Shown here: positions 16,995-25,977 of the stretch, in pieces | Layout: each line of letters opens with the position of its first letter | Position numbering within the stretch: position 1 is the stretch's first letter | Source of the DNA: Acidisarcina sp. | GTDB taxonomy: Bacteria; Acidobacteriota; Terriglobia; Terriglobales; Acidobacteriaceae | Assembly: GCA_035539175.1 (NCBI GenBank) | Contig: DATLIY010000009.1 | Coordinates: forward strand, 62,001-126,000 | Length of the DNA: 64,000 nucleotides | Direction: 5' to 3' | Notes under the pieces: generated by a model | Databases searched by the model: none | Told to the model about the DNA's origin: nothing | What the model saw: only the letters and a program-made list of their open reading frames with translations | Translations under genes and position numbers: made by a program

Positions 16995-18733
16995 AGAATC
17001 GATATGCGCTCTCGCGGCCCCTCGTGCTGGATCGCACATGGCCGATATTCATTGATTTGAGCGTTACGTTGGCCGCACTCGCCGGCTTCTTTGCGCTCGT
17101 CAAGATCGCCAGCTACTGGATGGGGAAACCAATCCCGGCAGTCGAAATTTCACAATCTGTAAGCGCACTGCCCCTGTATGCCTTCTACTCGCTGGTACGC
17201 ATTGGAGCGGCATATCTTCTAAGCCTGATCTTCGCCGTGGGTTATGGCTATATCGCAGCCTACAACCCCCGCGCAGAAGGCCTGATGATCGCGATTCTCG
17301 ACATCCTGCAATCCATTCCCGTCCTCAGCTTCCTTCCAGGCGTCATGTTGGCGATGGTGGCGCTCATCCCTACACGCCAGTTGGGCATTGAGATGGGTGC
17401 GATCCTGCTCATCTTCACGGGTCAGGTGTGGAACATGGCCTTCAGCTTCTATTCTTCGCTGAAGAGCATTCCGCGGGAGTTGCGCGAGGCAGCCAATATC
17501 TACCGCTTCTCAGCCTGGCAGCGATTCTGGCAACTTGAGCTTCCCTACTCTGCCATCGGCCTGGTATGGAACTCGATGGTATCCGTCGCCGGCGGCTGGT
17601 TCTTCCTGATCGCCTGCGAGATGTTCGTATTGGGCGACCGCGATTTTCGCCTGCCCGGATTGGGATCGTACCTGCAGACCGCGGCGAACTCCGGCAACAG
17701 CCGGGCTATAGTGTGGGGACTTGCGACGATGGTCCTGATCATCGTCGCCATGGACCAGTTGATATGGCGCCCGGTGATCGCATGGTCAGACCGCTTTAAG
17801 TTCGAGATGTCCGAGAGCAGTGATCGTGTCAGCTCGCCAATCCTTCATCTCCTGCAGAGATCCAGCTTCCTCACTCTATTGCGGGAAAAGACCATCGATC
17901 CCTGGGGCGAGAGTATCTATCGACACCTGGCCCAACACTCCGCGCAACGCAGGATCGAACCGCTGGAGGATCAAGGAAAGAGAAAGATTCCACCGTTAGC
18001 GATCGTTCTGGCGATTGTCGCCGCACTCGTCGTCTTGTATGCCGCAACGCAGGCTCTCGCAATGCTGCGGCATATTCAGATCAGCGAAGTAAAGCTGCTC
18101 CTTATGGGTGCGGGCTCTACCTTTCTCCGCGTGAATGCTTCCCTTCTCATCGCCTCTCTCTGGACAATTCCAGTTGGAGTCATGATTGGCTTTAACCCCA
18201 GGCTGGCACGCTTTACGCAGCCAATCACGCAGATCGCAGCCGCATTCCCGGCGCCCTTCCTGTTCCCTATTATCATCGTGGGACTGCAACACCTCGGCCT
18301 CGGCCTGGGAGTCGGCTCCATCGTTCTGATGCTGCTCGGCACGCAGTGGTACATCCTCTTCAATGTGATTGCCGGGGCGATGGCCATCCCCTCCGACCTG
18401 CGTGAGGTTGCCGACCTCTTCCATTTCAGCAACCTGCAGCGATGGACTACCGTCATCCTCCCAGGAATCTTTCCTTATCTCCTAACCGGTCTGGTGACTG
18501 CATCGGGAGGCGCATGGAATGCAAGCATCATCGCGGAGTACTACAACCTGAGGGGGCATACCCTGCAGACTCTGGGTCTTGGCGCACAGATCAGTGCCGC
18601 CTCCGACAAGGGACAATTCCCGATTCTGTTGCTGGCCACCATGATTATGGCTACGATGGTCGTCACCATCAATCGCCTGGTATGGAGGAGGCTCTATCGC
18701 CTGGCGGAGACAAGATACAAGCTGGAAGGATAA
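16991..18733 (+). CDS. Duplicated ABC permease subunit (anion-transport type)
   Basis: 580 residues formed of two binding-protein-dependent permease domains in tandem. Each carries an EAA-type coupling loop: SLKSIPRELREAANIYRFSA in the first half and AIPSDLREVADLFHFSN in the second. About 12 membrane helices in total, so one chain can replace the usual permease dimer. It starts with GTG overlapping the TGA of the ATPase gene, as expected for an equimolar complex. A soluble linker of about 60 residues joins the halves. Substrate probably a small anion; not determinable here. Confidence 0.87.
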   Translation: MKNRYALSRPLVLDRTWPIFIDLSVTLAALAGFFALVKIASYWMGKPIPAVEISQSVSALPLYAFYSLVRIGAAYLLSLIFAVGYGYIAAYNPRAEGLMIAILDILQSIPVLSFLPGVMLAMVALIPTRQLGIEMGAILLIFTGQVWNMAFSFYSSLKSIPRELREAANIYRFSAWQRFWQLELPYSAIGLVWNSMVSVAGGWFFLIACEMFVLGDRDFRLPGLGSYLQTAANSGNSRAIVWGLATMVLIIVAMDQLIWRPVIAWSDRFKFEMSESSDRVSSPILHLLQRSSFLTLLREKTIDPWGESIYRHLAQHSAQRRIEPLEDQGKRKIPPLAIVLAIVAALVVLYAATQALAMLRHIQISEVKLLLMGAGSTFLRVNASLLIASLWTIPVGVMIGFNPRLARFTQPITQIAAAFPAPFLFPIIIVGLQHLGLGLGVGSIVLMLLGTQWYILFNVIAGAMAIPSDLREVADLFHFSNLQRWTTVILPGIFPYLLTGLVTASGGAWNASIIAEYYNLRGHTLQTLGLGAQISAASDKGQFPILLLATMIMATMVVTINRLVWRRLYRLAETRYKLEG

Positions 18734-18751
18734 GTTCACTATAGTGCGATC

Positions 18752-20647
18752 ATGAAATCCAGAACTACGGGGCCAATCGTAATTGCCACTCTTGTCGCCA
18801 CAACTTTCATTGTGGCCGGCAATGCATGGCTTTCGCTTCGCTCTATCAAGGAGCTGGACCAGAGCCAGAACCTCGTGACCCATACCTGGCAGGTGATCAC
18901 AGCGGTCGAGCGAATCACCAATAGCTTCAAAGATGCCGAGACAGGCACCCGTGGCTATATGCTCACCGGCGATCCTCTCTATCTCGGTCCTTACCAGCTC
19001 GCTCAACATGATCTCCCCATAGAGCTGGAAACGGTAAAGAAACTCACCGCTGACAATCCTGACCAGCAGGAGCGGATACGAAGGCTCAGCGAAATCACTC
19101 TGCAGCGCATGCAGATGCTCGACAAGGGAATTCAGGAGTATCGCCGGCACTCGGTAGATCCCGCACACCACGCGACGGAGCAGAGCATCGCAGGAAAGGC
19201 GGCGATGGATCAGGTTCGCTCCATCGTTGCTGAAGTTCAATATGACGAACAGGTTCTACTGAATCATCGTGTTGCCAGCTCTCGTAACAGTGCGGATCGC
19301 GCCCGGGAGACCAGCCTCCTTGCAAGCTTCATAGACCTTCTCCTCATCCTCCTTATGATCCGCTACATCCTTCGCGAGCGGCAGGTGAGGATCGAGACCG
19401 ACCTTCTGAACGACAACCTGCATAGGCTGCAAATCATCAGTGATACAGCCTTAAGCCAGCTTAGCCTGGACAATCTCACCGCGGAATTGTTGGATCGTCT
19501 ACGAAACGTACTGGCTGCGGACTGCACCGTACTGTGCCTGTGGAGCGATGGCGAGCTGAGAATCCAGGCGGCAAGCGGCGCCTCAATCCGCCAGGGACAG
19601 ATTGTCCCAATCACCTCCGACAGTCCACTCTACCGAGTCATTCACCGCGGGCAAGTTGCGTCGATCAGTGAAGCCTCGTCTGCGATTCCCATTGAGGAAT
19701 TGCGCGGCAAAATGGCAGCGTTTCTCATGCTTCCACTGGTTATTTCTGGAAGGGTTCAAGCTACTCTTATCGCGGGAAGACAGGAAGCGCGCGCTTTCTC
19801 TGAGCAGGAACGGGACCTGCTCTTCCTTGCCGCGGATCGAATTGGCATTTCGCTGGACCGAGCCAATGCCTATGAAGCAGAGCGCGCCGCACGGCGACTC
19901 GCAGAGAGCCACTCCAATGCAGTACGAATACTCAACAGCGAACTCGAAGCCAGGGTGAAGCTCAGAACTACGGAACTCGAAGTTGCGAATCAGGAGTTGG
20001 AGGCCTTCAGCTACTCGGTTTCCCACGATCTTCGCGCCCCGCTGCGCACAGTGGATGGCTTCAGTCTTGCCCTGGAAGAAGACTATGCAGCCCGCCTGGA
20101 TGATACAGCGCGCAATTACCTTGGCAGAATTCGCTCCAGCGTCCAGCGCATGGGTCAATTGATCGATGCCCTGCTGCAGCTTTCACGTATCACCCGTGCT
20201 GAACTCGTACGCGAACCAATTGACGTGACCCGAATGGCGTCAGAAGTTATGCACGAGTTGGAGCAGCTAAACCCGGATCGGGAGATTGAATTCAACGTCG
20301 AGCCGGGACTCCAAACGACAGCCGATCCAAAACTATTGCGTGTCGCGCTCGAGAACCTTCTCGGGAACGCCGTGAAATTCACAGCGAAAACCGCACATGC
20401 GCAGATCAGCATGGGTAAAGAAGCAGGCTCCGGCGAATTCTTTCTCCGCGACAATGGAGCAGGGTTTGACATGAACTATGTCAACAAGTTATTCAATGCC
20501 TTTCAGCGTCTCCATGGGGACAAAGACTTTAAGGGATCAGGGATTGGGCTGGCAACGGTTGCCCGCGTTATCCGCCGGCATCACGGGGAAATCCGTGCCG
20601 AAGGCAAAGTAGGGGAAGGCGCAACCTTTCGGTTCACGCTAGGATGA
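18752..20647 (+). CDS. Membrane sensor histidine kinase with CHASE3 and GAF domains
   Basis: 631 residues: helix 1 (about 7-30), an extracytoplasmic CHASE3-like helical domain (about 40-180, including FKDAETGTRGYMLTGDPLYL), helix 2 (about 190-212), a GAF-like domain (about 230-375), a coiled linker, HisKA with His425 in SVSHDLRAPLRTV, and HATPase (ENLLGNAVKFT, RDNGAGFD, GSGIGLATVARVI). The kinase core is of the phytochrome-like type, and these often pair with small receivers. It begins 18 bases after the permease gene and its stop lies near the start of a response regulator, so the three signalling genes and perhaps the transporter form one transcript. Signal unknown. Confidence 0.9.
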   Translation: MKSRTTGPIVIATLVATTFIVAGNAWLSLRSIKELDQSQNLVTHTWQVITAVERITNSFKDAETGTRGYMLTGDPLYLGPYQLAQHDLPIELETVKKLTADNPDQQERIRRLSEITLQRMQMLDKGIQEYRRHSVDPAHHATEQSIAGKAAMDQVRSIVAEVQYDEQVLLNHRVASSRNSADRARETSLLASFIDLLLILLMIRYILRERQVRIETDLLNDNLHRLQIISDTALSQLSLDNLTAELLDRLRNVLAADCTVLCLWSDGELRIQAASGASIRQGQIVPITSDSPLYRVIHRGQVASISEASSAIPIEELRGKMAAFLMLPLVISGRVQATLIAGRQEARAFSEQERDLLFLAADRIGISLDRANAYEAERAARRLAESHSNAVRILNSELEARVKLRTTELEVANQELEAFSYSVSHDLRAPLRTVDGFSLALEEDYAARLDDTARNYLGRIRSSVQRMGQLIDALLQLSRITRAELVREPIDVTRMASEVMHELEQLNPDREIEFNVEPGLQTTADPKLLRVALENLLGNAVKFTAKTAHAQISMGKEAGSGEFFLRDNGAGFDMNYVNKLFNAFQRLHGDKDFKGSGIGLATVARVIRRHHGEIRAEGKVGEGATFRFTLG

Positions 20648-20679
20648 TTGGAGAGCTCTTTTGGTTAGGACGGGTTCCC

Positions 20680-21120
20680 ATGATTGATAAAGCACGCGTC
20701 ATTCTGCTGGTGGAAGATGACCCGGATCACGAAGCACTTACGAAGCGTGCTTTGAAGAAGTCCAACGTGGCAAATGACATTGTCGTAGCACACGATGGCG
20801 AAGAGGCGCTGCATCTGCTCTTCGATCCTCCGCCTGCCGGTTTGCATACGCTTCCTCAGGTTGTGCTGCTCGACCTGAAGTTACCGAAGATAGATGGATT
20901 GGAAGTACTGCGCGCAATCCGCACGAAGGAGATCACGCGCCTGCTGCCTGTGGTCATCCTTACATCTTCCGACGAAGAGAGCGATATGGTCCGCAGCTAT
21001 AGCCTTGGCGTGAACAGCTACATTCGCAAACCAGTAAACTTCAGTGAATTCGCCGAAGCAGCACGACAACTGGGAATGTACTGGCTGGTATTAAACGAAT
21101 GCCCACCTACGAACAAGTAA
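20680..21120 (+). CDS. Rcp1-type single-domain response regulator
   Basis: 146 residues, only a receiver. VILLVEDDPDHEALTKRALKK gives the acidic pocket, Asp65 lies in VVLLDLKLPKIDG and the Lys in YIRKPVNFSEF. The sequence style (long alpha1 with xxRALKK, extended loop before Asp) is that of Rcp1-like partners of phytochrome-type kinases, matching the gene upstream. The ATG at 20680 is preferred to one at 20644 that overlaps the kinase stop, because AGGA precedes it and the receiver begins directly after. Its 3' end overlaps the next kinase by 22 bases. Confidence 0.88.
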   Translation: MIDKARVILLVEDDPDHEALTKRALKKSNVANDIVVAHDGEEALHLLFDPPPAGLHTLPQVVLLDLKLPKIDGLEVLRAIRTKEITRLLPVVILTSSDEESDMVRSYSLGVNSYIRKPVNFSEFAEAARQLGMYWLVLNECPPTNK

Positions 21121-22631
21121 CCCGACGGCATTTGGAGATCCTGCTGGTCGAGGACAGCGAGGATGACGCTGCCCTGCTGGAGTTGTACCTCAAACGGTCG
21201 GGCTACGCACCTGTAATCACTCGGGTGGAAACCGCGGCAGAGATGTCCCAGGCTTTGGCGGATCCTGCCCATCCATGGGACGTTATTCTCGCGGATTACA
21301 ACTTACCTTCCTTTAGCGCACCGCAGGCGTTAAGGCTCCTGAAGTCCACCACACTTGACCTGCCATTCATCGTAATGTCTGGAGCTGTAACCGAAGAAAC
21401 CGCCGTAGCCTCCATGCGAGCCGGCGCCCACGACTATGTTTCCAAGCAGAATCTTGCCCGGCTGATTCCCGCGATCGAACGCGAAATCGGCGAAGCCAAA
21501 GACCGCCGCGACAGGCTTGCCGCCGAACGTGCTCTGCGCCTGAGTGAAGAACGGTTTCGCCAATTGGTAGAAGCCATGCCCCTGGGATTGCTGCTCAGCG
21601 ATCGCGCTGGACGAATCCTCTATGGCAACGCCGCTCTGCTGAAGCTTCTCGGATACAGCAAGCAGGAAATTGAAAGTGGCACCATCACCTTCGCGCAACT
21701 CTTCGCCCCGAAAACAGGCCACAGCGGCGCATCGCACGATGCATGGGAAGGCCACGGGGAGCCGGTTGAGACTTCTTTGATAACCCGGGAGGGAGCAGTT
21801 GTGCCAACGCTGATGGGAACCGCCCTGCTCAACCCTCAGTCCCCACCCTATGAACAGCAGATTGCGGCTTTTCTCGCCGATCTTACCGACCAGAAGCGCG
21901 GGCAGGATGTTCTGCGCCGAACGGAAAAGCTCGCGGCAGCCGGACGCATGGCGGCTTCTATTGCTCACGAAATCAATAACCCGCTCGAGGCTGTCACCAA
22001 TTGCCTCTATCTCATCGCTCAAACGGACTTAACTGAGGATGGCCAAAAATATGTCAACCTGGCGCAGACAGAATTGGAACGAGTCATCCACATTACCACC
22101 CAGACACTGCGCTTTTATCGCCAGAACTCGCAACCGGTAAAGACCGACGTCCACGATCTAATCGAGACCGTTCTCGCTCTCTGGGACAAGAAATTGCACA
22201 GCTACGGTATCAGAATCGACCGCCGCCTGGAACAGATACCGAGGATCGTCGCGTACGATGGCGAAGTGCGTCAGGTGATCGCGAACCTTATCTGCAATGC
22301 CATGGATGCAATGCAGAACAGCGGCGGCAAACTGGTGGTGCACACAGCTCCTGCAACCGATTGGAAGCAACTCACCCCAGGCATCGCCATCACCATAGCC
22401 GATACGGGCTCGGGCATGGATCGAAAAACACTGGAGCGGATCTTCGAACCATTCTTTTCGACTAAAGGCCTCACCGGAACGGGCCTTGGTCTCTGGGTAA
22501 GCCATGAACTGATCGAAAAACACTACGGATCGATCTCGGTGCGAAGCTGGGCGGCGCAACCAAGCGGCACGGTCTTTCGTTTGTTTCTGCCGCTGGAGCC
22601 GCCCGCAGCATACAGCCTCGATACTCTCTAG
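21099..22631 (+). CDS. Receiver-PAS-histidine kinase
   Basis: 510 residues with an N-terminal receiver (about 12-130; Asp66 in VILADYNLPSF, Lys in YVSKQNL), a PAS domain (about 150-265), HisKA with His290 in AASIAHEINNPLEAV and a HATPase (NLICNAMDAM, DTGSGMD, GTGLGLWVSHELI). It has no transmembrane helix, so it acts in the cytoplasm and may take phosphate from the upstream kinase through its own receiver. The start overlaps the preceding response regulator gene, showing co-translation. Output not visible in the window. Confidence 0.9.
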   Translation: MPTYEQVTRRHLEILLVEDSEDDAALLELYLKRSGYAPVITRVETAAEMSQALADPAHPWDVILADYNLPSFSAPQALRLLKSTTLDLPFIVMSGAVTEETAVASMRAGAHDYVSKQNLARLIPAIEREIGEAKDRRDRLAAERALRLSEERFRQLVEAMPLGLLLSDRAGRILYGNAALLKLLGYSKQEIESGTITFAQLFAPKTGHSGASHDAWEGHGEPVETSLITREGAVVPTLMGTALLNPQSPPYEQQIAAFLADLTDQKRGQDVLRRTEKLAAAGRMAASIAHEINNPLEAVTNCLYLIAQTDLTEDGQKYVNLAQTELERVIHITTQTLRFYRQNSQPVKTDVHDLIETVLALWDKKLHSYGIRIDRRLEQIPRIVAYDGEVRQVIANLICNAMDAMQNSGGKLVVHTAPATDWKQLTPGIAITIADTGSGMDRKTLERIFEPFFSTKGLTGTGLGLWVSHELIEKHYGSISVRSWAAQPSGTVFRLFLPLEPPAAYSLDTL

Positions 22632-22753
22632 GTCATCGCAACAGCCTGAAAAGAAATACATCCCGAGTAACACTTCCCTTTTGATCGAGCCTCCCAAGGA
22701 TTTATTTCGTCTGGCAAGGCAAGTCCAATGGCAAGCTTTTACGAATGGAAAGG

Positions 22754-22783
22754 CTGACGCGGACCCCAAGTCTGCAGCATAAT
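22754..22783 (+). promoter_or_regulatory. Possible promoter of the Gfo/Idh gene
   Basis: CTGACG (22754-22759) and CATAAT (22778-22783) with an 18-base spacer resemble -35 and -10 elements, about 33 bases before the GTG start. By eye only; low certainty. Confidence 0.3.
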
Positions 22784-22815
22784 AGAGCTACTCCCATCCT
22801 CGAGGACATGTAACC

Positions 22816-23883
22816 GTGACGGATACAATTCGCACTTGTGTTATCGGCTTTGGCCAGGCAGGACGTTTTTTTCACACAGCCGTCGTCCATGCTGTTCCCG
22901 GACTTGAACTCACTGGCATTGTGCAGCGCCATGGGAATGAGGCGGCACAGGAGTATCCCTCAGCCACCATTTACCGGGAGGCGCAGGATGCCATCGATGA
23001 CCCCAGGCTCCAGCTCATTGTGGTTGCAACGCCGAACGAAAGCCACTTCGATCTCGCGCGGCGTGCGCTGGAAGCAGGAAAGCACGTCGTCGTCGACAAG
23101 CCTTTTACGCTCAGCTCCAGCGATGCCGCAAAACTTGTAGAGCTAAGCCGCGCTAAGAACCTTGTTCTCTCGGCCTACCAGAACCGGCGCTGGGACGGTG
23201 ATTTCCTGACATTAAAGGACCTTGTCGATGCGCACAAGGTGGGTTCGCTCGTTAGCTACGAATCCCACTTCGACCGCTGGCGTCCGCAGCGCAAACCGGA
23301 AGTCTGGCGCGAGAGTGGCGCAGCCGGCGGCGGTCTGACATGGGATATCGGTCCCCATCTTATCGATCAGGCATTAGTGCTCTTCGGCCCTCCGAAGGCA
23401 GTGTTTGCGGATATACGCACGGAGCGCGAAGGCGCCATCACGGATGACGCATTCGACATCCGTCTCTACTATCCCAAGCTCTCGGTTCTGCTGCGCGTCA
23501 CCAGCCTGGCGCTCGTTCCCGGACCGCGCTTCGCCATCTATGGCAACAAAGGATGTTACATCAAGTATGGACTCGACCCGCAGGAAGAGGCCCTCAAACG
23601 CGGAGAGCGCTTCGAGTCTCCCGCATGGGGAACGGAGCCTCCACAGAACTGGGGCATCCTCACTCTTGAGGAAGAGGGCGCTCACGTCGCCATGCCGGTT
23701 GAGACGCGCACCGGGGACTACCGAGGCTATTATGCGAATGTGCGGGATGCGATCCTGGGCCGCGCTCCCCTGGCCGTTACCGGCAGTCAGGCGTGGCGCG
23801 TCATCCGCATGGTGGAGCTCGTCCTCGAAAGCCACCGCAAGCGCGCTGTACTCGATTGCGATCTGCAACAGTTTCCTGACTGA
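22816..23883 (+). CDS. Gfo/Idh/MocA oxidoreductase, YdgJ/YvaA-like
   Basis: 355 residues. The Rossmann NAD(P) site is IGFGQAGRFFHTAVV, followed by VVATPNESHFDLARRALEAG and the DKPFTL motif carrying the conserved Lys. The C-terminal domain has YQNRRWDGDFLTLKDL and GGGLTWDIGPHLIDQAL with the catalytic-type D/H pair. The NRRWDxDFLT stretch resembles the E. coli YdgJ and B. subtilis YvaA (scyllo-inositol dehydrogenase) branch, so an inositol- or hexose-type dehydrogenase is likely. It starts with GTG after GAGGA with somewhat long spacing. Single gene, convergent with a LacI regulator. Confidence 0.87.
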   Translation: MTDTIRTCVIGFGQAGRFFHTAVVHAVPGLELTGIVQRHGNEAAQEYPSATIYREAQDAIDDPRLQLIVVATPNESHFDLARRALEAGKHVVVDKPFTLSSSDAAKLVELSRAKNLVLSAYQNRRWDGDFLTLKDLVDAHKVGSLVSYESHFDRWRPQRKPEVWRESGAAGGGLTWDIGPHLIDQALVLFGPPKAVFADIRTEREGAITDDAFDIRLYYPKLSVLLRVTSLALVPGPRFAIYGNKGCYIKYGLDPQEEALKRGERFESPAWGTEPPQNWGILTLEEEGAHVAMPVETRTGDYRGYYANVRDAILGRAPLAVTGSQAWRVIRMVELVLESHRKRAVLDCDLQQFPD

Positions 23884-23899
23884 TGTTGAGTCAAACAAT

Positions 23900-23932
23900 G
23901 ATGCAGCTTCTTTCTTGAAAAGAAGCTGCATC
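23900..23932. terminator. Strong hairpin between convergent genes
   Basis: Perfect 14-base arms (23900-23913 and 23919-23932) around a five-base loop, 17 bases after the oxidoreductase stop. No T-run follows, but the stem and its site between convergent genes suit bidirectional termination. Confidence 0.6.
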
Positions 23933-23992
23933 GGAAACGCCCGGTGAGTAAGCCCATCCTTCGCGTCGGAATTCTAAGACTCCCCCGCAGAA

Positions 23993-25003
23993 CTACCGTT
24001 CTGGATTGGCTCCCGTACTATTGCGAACGATCAGTTGAGGCTCAATCCGGTACTCTACTCCGGGCCGTTCTTCCTTCGGATTCTCGGTGTAGAGTGCATG
24101 GAAAGCGCGTTCGGCGATCTCCGACCGCGAAAGCCGAACCGTGGTCATCGTCGGATGCATAAAGGAGCACAGCTCAATGTCATCGAAGCCTGCGACGGAA
24201 ATATCCTCCGGCACGCGCAGGTTCCTTTGGTGAATCGCGCCTATGGCTCCAATAGCCGTCAGGTCATTGGACGACACCACCGCTGTTGGCCAGGGTTTGC
24301 GATCCAGCAGACGCTCCATTGCGAGGCGGCCTCCATCCGGGCGATGGTTGGCCAACTCCATCAGCTCGTCCTTCAGCGGAATTCCATACTCTTCCGCGGC
24401 TGCGAGAAATGCATCGCGACGCGCACGCGCGGAGGCCAGATTCATCGGCCCGGAGATGAATGCGATGCGCTCATGGCCTAACTCCACCAGATGTGCCAGA
24501 GCCGCCCGGATTCCCTTCCCATAGTCGACGACGATGTTGCTGATGCCCATGCCCAGTCGGCCGGTATCCAGAAACACGATGGGAATATGACGGCTGCTCA
24601 GGCGATCGATGAGGTGAGCATCCATCTCGGAAGTCATGATGGCGACTCCGTCTACCTTGCGCTCCAGCATGCGCTGTACGCAAAGTTCTGTGCGCTCCGA
24701 ACTGTAGCCAGTGTTCGCGATGATCACGTCCTGGCCATGGGTTACCGCCACATCCTCAAAGCTCTTAACCAAATCCGGAAAGAATGGATTCGTGATGTCC
24801 GAGATGATCAAACCATACAATCGGCTGCGTCCCGAACCGAGGGCTCGAGCGTTGGTATTCGGATAATAGTTCAGTGCCAGTATGGCGGTACGCACCCGCT
24901 CGGCGGTCTCCGGAGAAACTTTGTCTGAGCCGTTGATCGTACGCGATACTGTCGCGGTCGAGACGTTAGCCTTCCTGGCTACCTCTCGAATATTCATGGA
25001 CAT
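23993..25003 (-). CDS. LacI-family transcriptional regulator
   Basis: 336 residues: an N-terminal helix-turn-helix (IREVARKANVSTATVSRTIN), hinge helix (NARALGSGRS) and a periplasmic-binding-like effector domain (LYGLIISDITNPFFPDL onward, with VSSNDLTAIGAIGAI and SVAGFDDIEL). A sugar or sugar phosphate is the usual ligand. The start could be 25003 or two codons later; both follow a GGGG stretch. The gene faces the Gfo/Idh dehydrogenase and is not next to the sugar operons, so its targets are unknown. A LacI-like operator at 12811-12828 is one candidate. Confidence 0.9.
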   Translation of the reverse strand: MSMNIREVARKANVSTATVSRTINGSDKVSPETAERVRTAILALNYYPNTNARALGSGRSRLYGLIISDITNPFFPDLVKSFEDVAVTHGQDVIIANTGYSSERTELCVQRMLERKVDGVAIMTSEMDAHLIDRLSSRHIPIVFLDTGRLGMGISNIVVDYGKGIRAALAHLVELGHERIAFISGPMNLASARARRDAFLAAAEEYGIPLKDELMELANHRPDGGRLAMERLLDRKPWPTAVVSSNDLTAIGAIGAIHQRNLRVPEDISVAGFDDIELCSFMHPTMTTVRLSRSEIAERAFHALYTENPKEERPGVEYRIEPQLIVRNSTGANPER

Positions 25004-25372
25004 CCCCGAGGAGAAACAGAATTTGCTGTGTCAGTCTATGCAATAAATGCAAGAGAAACAACAGCTTTCACAAAATTGCCGAATGTCGCCCTTAACATGC
25101 ATCCAGTATGGACCCATCGACATACCGATGAATTTATAGTTTGCCTGGTCCGCGTAAGACAGCGGCAGACCGCCGTTCCCTCCTGAGTCGCATCGACCGG
25201 TCCTTTTTTGTCCCCCTAACTTTCCCACCGCCGACAACTCTGCCACTTGACAGTCGCATGTTTCGGGGACCACCATTATGACCGTGAGTCATATATGGTC
25301 GTTGGTCGCAATATAGAATCTCCCGGCCTCGCAAATACTCTTGATTCCCAGGGGCTCCCGCATCTCCAAAGC
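25004..25372. other. Divergent control region between LacI and TetR genes
   Basis: About 370 bases with no convincing gene. It holds the promoter of the leftward LacI gene and, at 25277-25293, a palindrome that fits a TetR-type operator. Two in-frame ATG codons upstream of the chosen TetR start (25247 and 25295) overlap or touch that palindrome and lack ribosome-binding sites. The middle (about 25090-25240) shows nothing I can interpret. Confidence 0.6.
25277..25293. promoter_or_regulatory. Candidate TetR operator
   Basis: TATGAC-N5-GTCATA, perfect six-base arms over 17 bases, a typical size for TetR-family sites. It lies 80 bases before the probable regulator start in the only promoter-sized gap of the export operon, so autoregulation is likely. 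Confidence 0.5.
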
Positions 25373-25972
25373 ATGGGACGTCGCGAGCGTCGCGCCGCAG
25401 AGACACGCCTTCGCCTGTTTCGCAGCGCGCTCCAGTTGATCGCAGAGCGTGGACTTTCCCATGTTACGGTCGAAGACATTACGAAAGCGGCGGATGTCGG
25501 CAAGGGGACATTTTTCAATTACTTCCCTACGAAAGACCATGTCCTCGGCGTGATGGCCGAAATTCAGCTCGGCAAAGTGCACGAGGCCCTCGATCAGGCC
25601 ACGAGCGGCAAACGCACCATTCAGTATGTGCTCCGCCATCTCATGGCTCGCATTGGGGAGGAGCCTGGGCGCAGCCCCGATCTTGCCCGCGCCTTTATAT
25701 CATCCTTTGCAGCCAGCGCAGTGGTTCGAGAGCAGATCGATCGCAACATGCTCGATGGGCGGGGTATGGTCGCGAAGATCATTGAGATCGGCCAGCAACG
25801 TGGCGAGATCGATTCACGCCTGAAGAAAGAAAAGCTGGCATGGCTGCTCCAGCAAACATTCTTCGGAACTCTTCTGGTGTGGTCTTTGCATGGCGAGCCA
25901 CCGCTGCAGGATTTAGTTCATGAAAACTTTAAATATTTCTGGAGAGCGATAGCCGCTCCCCGCCGAAGGTGA
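25373..25972 (+). CDS. TetR-family repressor of export operon
   Basis: 199 residues from the ATG at 25373. The N-terminal helix-turn-helix reads SHVTVEDITKAADVGKGTFF followed by NYFPTKDHVL, classic TetR. The C-terminal ligand domain is divergent. Upstream in-frame ATGs exist at 25247 and 25295, but the likely operator touches the latter, so the shorter form is chosen; no good ribosome-binding site marks any of the three. It sits directly before the TolC/HlyD/ABC-2 genes, as CecR does before ybhGFSR in E. coli, and probably derepresses them on binding a toxic compound. Confidence 0.82.
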   Translation: MGRRERRAAETRLRLFRSALQLIAERGLSHVTVEDITKAADVGKGTFFNYFPTKDHVLGVMAEIQLGKVHEALDQATSGKRTIQYVLRHLMARIGEEPGRSPDLARAFISSFAASAVVREQIDRNMLDGRGMVAKIIEIGQQRGEIDSRLKKEKLAWLLQQTFFGTLLVWSLHGEPPLQDLVHENFKYFWRAIAAPRRR

Positions 25973-25977
25973 AGGCG

